The position numbers were made by a program, and so were the translations under genes. The notes beneath the pieces were generated by a model. That model saw nothing but the letters and a program-made list of their open reading frames with translations, was not told the DNA's origin and searched no databases. Below, in pieces: positions 6,818 through 11,668 of a DNA stretch of 11,668 nucleotides. Source of the DNA: an uncultured Treponema sp. (GTDB taxonomy: Bacteria; Spirochaetota; Spirochaetia; Treponematales; Treponemataceae); contig CAKUWD010000081.1 in NCBI GenBank assembly GCA_934699065.1, forward strand, positions 1 through 11,668, in the 5' to 3' direction. Within the stretch, counting starts at the first letter, position 1. Each line of letters starts with the position of its first letter.

Positions 6818-8634
6818 TACTTTTTCCCTAAGCTTTGTACTTGCTTATCAAGTTCCAGTTTTTCGGCCAGAAGCGCATTTAGTTGATTTTGATCTTCTTG
6901 AGTTACTACGGTATATTCTTTAATTCTTTGCAATAATTTATTTCGCTGGGCATCGAGTTTGTTTCTTTTTATATAATTTACCGTATCATCAACAACGGTA
7001 CTTACTTTTTCACTCTTGTATACACCATCCGAAAGAGATCCAGTAATTAACTGAATCAGCTGTTCATTATCACAACGACTAAGGATATCCCTTATAGTAA
7101 AGATTTTTTCAACAAAGCATTCTTCCAGTACCTTGTACAACTTTCTGGCTGCCGGATTTGTAAAATCTTGTTCGGTGAGCTTAGTGCGAAGAACCTCAAA
7201 CTGGTTCAAGTCGGCGGTAACAGCAATTAACCCTCTCAATTCAGCATCGAGCTTAACTTGTGTTCCTTCTTCTGTTTGATTATTATTTTGCCGGATATTC
7301 GCGCGTTCGCGGGCCTGACTACGATTATTAAAATCCCTTTTTACAGCCTCCGGTTTTAGATTATATGCCTGACATAACTGTTCGAGGCATGATTCTTTTT
7401 GAATATCAGACTGAAGTGAGTCTACATACTGAAAATATTCCAGTGCGGCTTTTGTTTTACCCTCAGGAGTGTCCACAGGGTATTTTTCACCTAGTCTAAA
7501 TATCAAATAATCACTGTCTAATATAGCATTTTTAACTTGTGTCGTCAAGTTTTCGGCACCAAATTTAAGCATAATCTCTGCAGGGTCTTTTCCGCCTTTT
7601 AGCCTGATGATTCTTACGGTAAGATCGTGCTCGCGGCAAAGCTTTATCGCCTTCCACGTAGCCTGTTCGCCCGCGCCATCAGAATCAAAGGAAAGATAAA
7701 CAGTTCCACCCGCAACAAAACCCGAAATCATTTTTATATGCTCTTCTGTAAGGGCTGTTCCAAGTGTAGCAACCGCATACTCAAGACCGCACTGATGATA
7801 GGCAATTACATCCATGTTTCCTTCACAGAAAATTATCGCCTTTTTTTCGCGTATAGCATTTTTTGCAAAACTGAAACCGAACAGAGTTTCGCGTTTTTTG
7901 AACTGAGGGAGGTCACCAGAATTAAGATATTTTCTCTGAGACTCATCAGCCGGAGGGATTACGCGGCCGCCAAAAGCAACTACCTGACCGCGACGGTTAA
8001 AAATCGGAAACATAAGACGGTCAGAAAAAAATGAAAAATCCGGGTATTTCTGGCTGAATAAGCCTGATTTTGCAAGAAATTCAGGACTGAAGTTTTTTCC
8101 AAGCAGAAATTTATGAAGCCATTTTCTGTCTGCAGGGGCATAGCCCAGTTTAAACTTTTCGATTGTTTCTTTTGTGAGCCCGCGTTTTGTAATATAATCC
8201 AGGGCTTTTTTCCCCTGCTCTGTTTCCATTAAAAAATAATGAAACATGGAGGCAGTTCTTTCATAAAGCTCAATAAACTGTTCTATTTCGTTTACTCTTG
8301 AGGCATTCTGATCCGGTTTATAACCATCCTGATACTTTACCTGTATTCCAGCCTTTTTCGCGAGCAGTTCAAGAGTGTCTGGATATGAAAGCTTTTCCAT
8401 CTCCATAATGAAATTGACTACATTTCCACCCTTATGACAGCCAAAACAATGATAAAATTTTTTATCACCATCTACATGAAAGGAAGCTGTTTTTTCACCA
8501 TGAAAAGGACAACAGCCCCACCAGTCATTTGCTCCGCGGCGTTCAAGTTTTGTATACTCTCCAACCGTAGCAATTATATCTGTAGTATTGAGGATAGCAT
8601 CTATTGTCTCGTTTGAAATAAATCCGCCTGCCAT
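6817..8634 (-). CDS. dnaG: DNA primase DnaG
   Basis: DnaG makes RNA primers on single-stranded DNA for replication and works with the replicative helicase. The 605-residue protein carries the N-terminal CHC2 zinc-binding domain (C42-x2-H45 and C63-x2-C66, in CPFHGEKTASF and YHCFGCHKGG), the primase core (RLMFPIFNRRGQVVAFGGR, from about 206) and the TOPRIM metal-binding fold with EGNMDV (271-276) and SFDSDGAG (315-322). The usual motif is EGYMD, so Tyr is replaced by Asn here, while the catalytic Glu and Asp remain. The C-terminal helicase-binding part is divergent, as is usual. The ATG at 8634 lies 2 nt after the mltG stop, with only a weak ribosome binding site (AGCGGA), which fits translational coupling. 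It ends in a 1-nt overlap with rpoD. Confidence 0.99.
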   Translation of the reverse strand: MAGGFISNETIDAILNTTDIIATVGEYTKLERRGANDWWGCCPFHGEKTASFHVDGDKKFYHCFGCHKGGNVVNFIMEMEKLSYPDTLELLAKKAGIQVKYQDGYKPDQNASRVNEIEQFIELYERTASMFHYFLMETEQGKKALDYITKRGLTKETIEKFKLGYAPADRKWLHKFLLGKNFSPEFLAKSGLFSQKYPDFSFFSDRLMFPIFNRRGQVVAFGGRVIPPADESQRKYLNSGDLPQFKKRETLFGFSFAKNAIREKKAIIFCEGNMDVIAYHQCGLEYAVATLGTALTEEHIKMISGFVAGGTVYLSFDSDGAGEQATWKAIKLCREHDLTVRIIRLKGGKDPAEIMLKFGAENLTTQVKNAILDSDYLIFRLGEKYPVDTPEGKTKAALEYFQYVDSLQSDIQKESCLEQLCQAYNLKPEAVKRDFNNRSQARERANIRQNNNQTEEGTQVKLDAELRGLIAVTADLNQFEVLRTKLTEQDFTNPAARKLYKVLEECFVEKIFTIRDILSRCDNEQLIQLITGSLSDGVYKSEKVSTVVDDTVNYIKRNKLDAQRNKLLQRIKEYTVVTQEDQNQLNALLAEKLELDKQVQSLGKK

Positions 8635-8636
8635 TT

Positions 8637-9701
8637 TCAGCGTCCGCTTTTTTTAGTATAAAGGCTGTGACTTTGTATATGCTCTTCAAAGTTAGTTGTA
8701 AACACATGCCTTCCGGCTGCAGCATCTACAATCTGAAAGAAGTAATAATCTGTTTTTGGAGTTTCTGAACTGGCACGTAAAGCTACAAGACCAGGATTCG
8801 AAATTGGTCCAGGAGGGAGACCTGCCCATTTGTAAGTATTATATGGATTATCAATTTTTGTATCTTCAATAAGGATTCGTTCCGGATGAGGACGTCCTTC
8901 AATTTCTGTGAGAATATATTCTACAGTTGCACAGGAATAAAGCCCGATATTACGACGCAGACGGTTTTTAAATACACTTGCAATCAAAGGAGCTTCATCT
9001 TCTACCCGGTATTCTCGTTCTACAATCGAAGCAAGAATTACAGTCTGGTAAAGGTCTGCATCATTTAATTGAGCAAGACTTGGAATCTCTTTAATTTTTG
9101 CAAAAAAGTTATCAATCATTATTTTTGCAACAGCTTCAGCAGACATTCCTGCTGTTAAAAAATAAGTATCAGGAAAAAGAAAACCTTCACAAGTCAGACC
9201 TTTTATTCCGCTAGAAGCAGTAAAACTTTCATTTTTGCATACAGCTATAAAATCTGCTGCAGAACAGATACGGTTTTCTTCAAGTTCTGCAGCTATCTTT
9301 GAAATTGTAAGCCCTTCAGGAATTGATACCTTAATATATTCCTGCTGACCGGAAGATAATAAAGTTTGTATCTGTGCAATATTCATTGAAGGTTTTACAT
9401 AATAAATACCGCTTCTTAATACAAAATTATCGTTATAACCTTCTTCAAAAAGGTATTTTTTTATTACCGGATATCGTGCGATATAATAAAAAAGCTTTTC
9501 GTTTCTGATTAACCCCTTACTGTAAAGAAGTGATGCTGCTCCGGAAACAGACATTCCGCTTGGTATTTCAATTCGAACTGATTCTGTAACATCATTTTCT
9601 GAAACAGGTGAAAGGAGAAATTTTAAATATACAAAGCCACCGGAAATAATACCGGCTAGCAGAAGTAACACTACAGGTATAATAATTAATTTTTTTTTCA
9701 T
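8637..9701 (-). CDS. mltG: Endolytic murein transglycosylase MltG (YceG-like)
   Basis: MltG is an inner-membrane lytic transglycosylase that cleaves nascent glycan strands and is thought to end their growth. The 354-residue protein has one N-terminal membrane segment (about residues 4-27), a LysM-like region (VRIEIPSGMSVSGAASLL and VSIPEGLTISKIAAELEENR), and the YceG catalytic domain with ILASIVERE, whose E228 matches the catalytic Glu of E. coli MltG. Further landmarks are SVFKNRL, NPYNTYKWAGLPPGPISNPG (about 275-294) and HVFTTNFEEH. One deviation is GLYSCATVEYIL, where the family commonly has LQTDPTV-Y; the Asp-Pro pair is lost. Its ATG overlaps the stop of the preceding 63-aa gene by 4 nt (ATGA), and it ends 2 nt before dnaG. 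Confidence 0.96.
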   Translation of the reverse strand: MKKKLIIIPVVLLLLAGIISGGFVYLKFLLSPVSENDVTESVRIEIPSGMSVSGAASLLYSKGLIRNEKLFYYIARYPVIKKYLFEEGYNDNFVLRSGIYYVKPSMNIAQIQTLLSSGQQEYIKVSIPEGLTISKIAAELEENRICSAADFIAVCKNESFTASSGIKGLTCEGFLFPDTYFLTAGMSAEAVAKIMIDNFFAKIKEIPSLAQLNDADLYQTVILASIVEREYRVEDEAPLIASVFKNRLRRNIGLYSCATVEYILTEIEGRPHPERILIEDTKIDNPYNTYKWAGLPPGPISNPGLVALRASSETPKTDYYFFQIVDAAAGRHVFTTNFEEHIQSHSLYTKKSGR

Positions 9702-9889
9702 GAATAGAATCTTTTAACCTCTTCAAGAGACATACAGTTGTAAATGGAATCTTCGAGTGTTTTATAGAATAACTCCAAACCTTCCGGAAGCTCTTCCTGT
9801 TTTGTTCTCAAGAATTTTGCAAGCACAAAAACTTCTTTTTTTGTAAAAGAATAATCCAGAATATCTATATCTTCGTTATCTACAATCAT
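9698..9889 (-). CDS. Small unknown protein between the MBL hydrolase and mltG genes
   Basis: I do not recognise this 63-residue product. It is acidic, with the N-terminus MIVDNEDIDILDYSFTKKE, and appears alpha-helical, without membrane segment, signal peptide or cysteine motif. I regard it as a real gene because it overlaps both neighbours by exactly 4 nt (ATGA at each junction), the usual sign of a translationally coupled operon gene, and because without it there would be an isolated gap of about 190 bp in an otherwise packed operon. The ribosome binding site would lie inside the end of the MBL gene. A regulatory or adaptor role for MltG is possible but unsupported. Confidence 0.75.
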   Translation of the reverse strand: MIVDNEDIDILDYSFTKKEVFVLAKFLRTKQEELPEGLELFYKTLEDSIYNCMSLEEVKRFYS

Positions 9890-10818
9890 AAAACTATCTC
9901 TTGGGATTCCTTTGCAAGATAAATTTCAATATCCGAATGATTTATATATTGAGCATACCATCTGGCTGCTTCAAGAATTGAATTAAGCTTCTTGTCATCA
10001 TAAGCAGGTTCATGATGAAAGAGATAAACCTTCTTAATATTCCAGTAAACAGCAAAATCAATTGCATAACAGAAGGAAGAATGTCCCCAGTTCTCCTTGC
10101 GGTAAACTTCTTCTACAGTATATTGAGAATCAATAACAATTACATCTGCATTTCTAAAAACACTTTCACCAGCATTTGTATTCTGATAATCAACAGTTTT
10201 TAATTCAACATCAGTTGCGTATACAAACTTCTTACCTTCGTTTTCAAAAGAAAATGAATATGAATCTCCCGGATGCCTCATTTTATGAGAGTTGATTTTT
10301 ATTCCGTCAATCTCAAGAGTTTCATCTTCATAAATACGATTAAATCTGATATTTGGTACAAGAGTCTTTCCTACTGAAGGAGGACTGTAAGGTTCTTTTA
10401 CCTGATCTCTGAAATATTTTTCTGCATCATCATAATGAGAATAAACTTCAAACTGACAGTTAGGATTATAAGCATGATCAAAAAATGGAAACCCCTGAAT
10501 ATGATCCCAGTGAAAATGAGAAAAGAAAACATGATATTTATCAGGACATTTTCTGGCTTTGCCAAGTGGACGCAGCCCCGTTCCACCATCAAGAATGAAA
10601 TGTGTATTGTTATTTACAATTTCAACGCAGGCAGTATTTCCGCCGGCTGTACCAAAAATCCAGGAAGGAAGTGAAGAAACAAATTTCGCTCTGGTTTCCG
10701 CATCTACAAGATCTTCAGGTTTTGCACGCTGAATTGCGGCCATGATCTTTGACTGAATCTGTTGCGGTGATAATGGAGTTGGAACTGATCCTCTTACTCC
10801 CCAGAAATGGATATTCAC
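9886..10818 (-). CDS. MBL-fold metal-dependent hydrolase
   Basis: The 310-residue cytoplasmic protein (no signal peptide) is a metallo-beta-lactamase-fold hydrolase. It starts with NIHFWGVRGSVPTP, followed by GTAGGNTACVEI and ILDGGTGL, as in the subgroup related to class II cyclic-nucleotide phosphodiesterases and RNase Z-like enzymes. Metal ligands are visible: HFHWDH (101-106), H172 in RHPGDSYSF, D193 in ATDVE, and H268/H269 in LFHHEP; GHSS (245-248) is also present. The substrate cannot be read from sequence; a phosphodiester is the best guess. The start is GTG at 10818 with a strong GAGGGGG upstream; the next Met would remove the GVRGS motif. It is the first gene of the operon leading to rpoD and ends in a 4-nt overlap with the 63-aa gene. 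Confidence 0.88.
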   Translation of the reverse strand: MNIHFWGVRGSVPTPLSPQQIQSKIMAAIQRAKPEDLVDAETRAKFVSSLPSWIFGTAGGNTACVEIVNNNTHFILDGGTGLRPLGKARKCPDKYHVFFSHFHWDHIQGFPFFDHAYNPNCQFEVYSHYDDAEKYFRDQVKEPYSPPSVGKTLVPNIRFNRIYEDETLEIDGIKINSHKMRHPGDSYSFSFENEGKKFVYATDVELKTVDYQNTNAGESVFRNADVIVIDSQYTVEEVYRKENWGHSSFCYAIDFAVYWNIKKVYLFHHEPAYDDKKLNSILEAARWYAQYINHSDIEIYLAKESQEIVL

Positions 10819-10858
10819 TTTTCCCCCTCATTTATTTTTAAAATGAAATATCTTTATA

Positions 10859-10888
10859 AGTTTACTCTAAAATATGATTTTTTGTCAA
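10859..10888 (-). promoter_or_regulatory. Candidate promoter of the MBL-mltG-dnaG-rpoD operon
   Basis: The minus strand has a perfect -35, TTGACA (10883-10888), followed after 18 bp by TAAACT (10859-10864) as a moderate -10. Transcription would start near 10852, leaving a leader of about 34 nt with the GAGGGGG ribosome binding site. An AT-rich 6-bp hairpin (TCATTT 10828-10833 with AAATGA 10841-10846) lies in the leader. This is the only good promoter seen ahead of the five packed genes. Confidence 0.55.
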
Positions 10889-10919
10889 AGATTATAGGGG
10901 GGAATTTAAAAAAATAATT

Positions 10920-11013
10920 GTCATTCCGAACGCTACGCCACATTCGCACGCACCTGCTACGAATGTGTGTTTCGGAATCTATAAAAAAGATGCTGAAACA
11001 AGTTCAGCATGAC
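10920..11013. repeat. Palindromic element of two hairpin units in inverted orientation
   Basis: The 94-bp element is bounded by GTCAT (10920-10924) and ATGAC (11009-11013). Unit A (10920-10980) is GTCAT-TCCGAA...TTCGGA-ATCT, with an inner stem CACATTCG (10939-10946) / CGAATGTG (10960-10967). Unit B (10988-11013), read on the minus strand, is GTCAT-GCTGAA-CTTGT-TTCAGC-ATCT. Both units share the ends GTCAT and ATCT but have different, internally complementary stems. This pattern suggests a small interspersed repeat (REP/MITE-like). It encodes nothing and fills most of the gap between the tRNA terminator and the MBL promoter. Only one copy is in the window. Confidence 0.6.
10982..11010 (-). terminator. 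Second, repeat-derived terminator-like hairpin behind the tRNA unit
   Basis: On the minus strand the perfect 8-bp stem ATGCTGAA / TTCAGCAT (10990-11010, 5-nt loop) is followed by CTTTTTTAT. This has the form of an intrinsic terminator and lies just behind the first tRNA terminator. It is hairpin B of the palindromic element. Confidence 0.5.
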
Positions 11014-11020
11014 GGGTGGT

Positions 11021-11051
11021 TAAAATAAAAAAGTCCTCCACTTGGAGAACT
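11021..11051 (-). terminator. Intrinsic terminator of the tRNA-Thr/tRNA-Tyr transcript
   Basis: On the minus strand AGTTCTCC (11044-11051) and GGAGGACT (11032-11039) form an 8-bp stem with one G-T pair and a 4-nt loop, followed by TTTTTTATTTTA. It begins 11 nt after the end of tRNA-Tyr. This is a canonical rho-independent terminator. Confidence 0.9.
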
Positions 11052-11062
11052 CAATAACAAAC

Positions 11063-11144
11063 TGGGGAGTAGAGGACTCGAACCTCTGGAGACGTTAGTC
11101 GAGGGATTTACAGTCCCTTGCAATTGCCGCTATGCGAACTCCCC
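11063..11144 (-). tRNA. tRNA-Tyr (anticodon GUA)
   Basis: This is an 82-nt class II tRNA. The acceptor stem is GGGGAGT / ACTCCCC, the anticodon arm is AGGGA-CTGTAAA-TCCCT with anticodon GTA, the variable arm is long with a GAC/GTC stem, and the T arm is AGAGG-TTCGAGT-CCTCT. The discriminator is A. CCA is not encoded, so it must be added after transcription. It follows tRNA-Thr after 6 nt and is released by processing of a shared precursor. Confidence 0.97.
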
Positions 11145-11150
11145 ATTATA

Positions 11151-11223
11151 AGCTGCTTGTAGGATTTGGACCCACGACCCCGAGATTACAAATCACGTGC
11201 TCTACCAGCTGAGCTAAAGCAGC
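11151..11223 (-). tRNA. tRNA-Thr (anticodon UGU)
   Basis: This 73-nt tRNA has acceptor stem GCTGCTT / AAGCAGC, D arm GCTC-AGCTGGTA-GAGC, and anticodon loop TTTGTAA with anticodon TGT. CCA is not encoded and the discriminator is T. Two features are unusual: a T-T mismatch in the middle of the anticodon stem (CGTGA / TCTCG), and a T loop TCCAAAT, with C where the near-invariant T55 is expected. The remainder is regular, and the gene has a strong promoter, so I take it as functional. Confidence 0.94.
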
Positions 11224-11235
11224 ATTTATGTTGGC

Positions 11236-11252
11236 TCGACTTATTGTGTCGA
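11236..11252 (-). other. Small hairpin in the tRNA precursor leader
   Basis: TCGAC (11236-11240) and GTCGA (11248-11252) can pair around a 7-nt loop in the leader of about 36 nt between the promoter and tRNA-Thr. It may help 5' leader processing or simply be chance; 5 bp is short. Confidence 0.3.
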
Positions 11253-11263
11253 ACGTGAGTCTT

Positions 11264-11292
11264 ATATTATAGATTTATGATATTTTAGTCAA
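11264..11292 (-). promoter_or_regulatory. Promoter of the tRNA-Thr/tRNA-Tyr unit
   Basis: On the minus strand TTGACT (11287-11292) is followed by overlapping -10 candidates: TATAAT (11266-11271, 15-bp spacer) or TAATAT (11264-11269, 17-bp spacer). Both are near consensus, and the site lies about 40 bp before tRNA-Thr. The -35 begins two bases after the stop codon of the upstream synthase gene. Confidence 0.8.
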
Positions 11293-11294
11293 TA

Positions 11295-11668
11295 TCATTT
11301 CTTACTATTTTTTAAAATTTCTTTAAAAAACGGAAGATATTTTTTTTGAATTACATTCTTCCAAAGATATTCATGGTGTACACTGTATGCACCACTTTTA
11401 ATCATACGTGAAATCTGACTTGGTCTGAGCATCTTCAGCATAATTATTTCTGTAAGCTTTGTGATAAGTACCCCTGGTGTATTACTGCTGTAAAGGAAGC
11501 CGGTACGGCCATCCTGTATTTTATTGAGTCCACCAGTTCTGTGAGCCACAGGAACAGTACCGTAAACCTGAGCAATAAAATCCTCTAGTCCGCAAGGTTC
11601 AAAATAACTTGGAAGAACCACAAAATCACTTACAGCTGTAGCAAGACGAACAACAGTCTGATTATATC
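11295..11668 (-). CDS. glgA: Glycogen/starch synthase GlgA (C-terminal part)
   Basis: This is the C-terminal end of a GT5-family glycogen synthase, which adds ADP-glucose to growing alpha-1,4-glucan chains in the cytoplasm. The frame is open to the right window edge, so the N-terminus is outside. About 124 codons are visible. The diagnostic stretch is FVVLPSYFEPCGLEDFIAQ followed by YGTVPVAHRTGGLNKI and DGRTGFLY; E. coli GlgA has the matching PSRFEPCGL and RTGGL, with the Glu and Gly-rich turn that bind the nucleotide sugar. A GTG at 11621 is internal and not a start. The gene ends with TGA at 11295-11297. No terminator is visible before the tRNA promoter, so read-through into the tRNAs is possible. 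Confidence 0.9.
   Translation of the reverse strand, partial: YNQTVVRLATAVSDFVVLPSYFEPCGLEDFIAQVYGTVPVAHRTGGLNKIQDGRTGFLYSSNTPGVLITKLTEIIMLKMLRPSQISRMIKSGAYSVHHEYLWKNVIQKKYLPFFKEILKNSKK

Noticed and set aside
5423..6923. Long plus-strand open frames opposite rpoD (5423-5848, 5933-6343, 6261-6923)
   Set aside because: They lie antisense to a perfectly conserved rpoD gene. The Ser-rich run in the last one is the mirror of the acidic GAT/GAA codons. No ribosome binding site or family resemblance supports them.
8543..8725. Minus-strand open frame across the mltG/dnaG junction
   Set aside because: It is an out-of-frame reading of the end of mltG and the start of dnaG, both of which are well supported.
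10398..10674. Out-of-frame and antisense open frames within the MBL hydrolase gene
   Set aside because: They overlap the HFHWDH-containing gene and show no protein features of their own.
1..11668. CRISPR array, transposase, phage, toxin-antitoxin or defence genes
   Set aside because: I looked for regularly spaced repeats and for such gene families and found none. The region is ordinary core genome apart from the small palindromic element.

Overview
The window is an AT-rich chromosomal housekeeping segment that most resembles a Treponema-type spirochete. The evidence is the gene set and order: dnaG, rpoD, a zinc-ribbon coiled-coil gene, a TPR gene, then mreB-mreC-mreD. From memory this matches the T. 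pallidum arrangement; no database was searched. Every gene I can support, protein or RNA, lies on the minus strand, so the window reads biologically from right to left.

Layout in transcription order. (1) The 3' end of a GT5 glycogen/starch synthase gene (11295-11668, cut by the window edge). (2) A tRNA-Thr(UGU) and tRNA-Tyr(GUA) pair with its own strong promoter just behind the synthase stop codon and a clear intrinsic terminator. (3) A 94-bp two-hairpin palindromic element (10920-11013); one of its hairpins looks like a second terminator for the tRNA unit. (4) A tightly packed operon: MBL-fold hydrolase, 63-aa unknown protein, MltG, DnaG, RpoD. Its junctions are 4-nt overlap, 4-nt overlap, 2-nt gap and 1-nt overlap, which implies translational coupling. 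It is a variant of the macromolecular-synthesis operon, with no rpsU in the window and with a cell-wall enzyme directly before primase. (5) A 12-bp inverted repeat and a candidate promoter, then a C4 zinc-ribbon coiled-coil protein with a hyperacidic tail. (6) rnpB, the RNase P RNA, type A. (7) A membrane-anchored TPR protein followed by mreB, mreC and mreD (mreD cut by the window start).

Together the genes serve replication priming (DnaG), general transcription (RpoD), tRNA supply and 5' processing (tRNAs, RNase P), and lateral wall growth (MreBCD, MltG, perhaps the TPR protein). I see no CRISPR array, transposase, phage gene, toxin-antitoxin pair or defence system, and no convincing new multi-gene system. 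The points most worth a second look are the two-hairpin element, the small overlapping ORF before mltG, the acidic tail on the zinc-ribbon protein beside rpoD, the TPR protein ahead of mreBCD, and how rnpB is insulated from its downstream neighbours.
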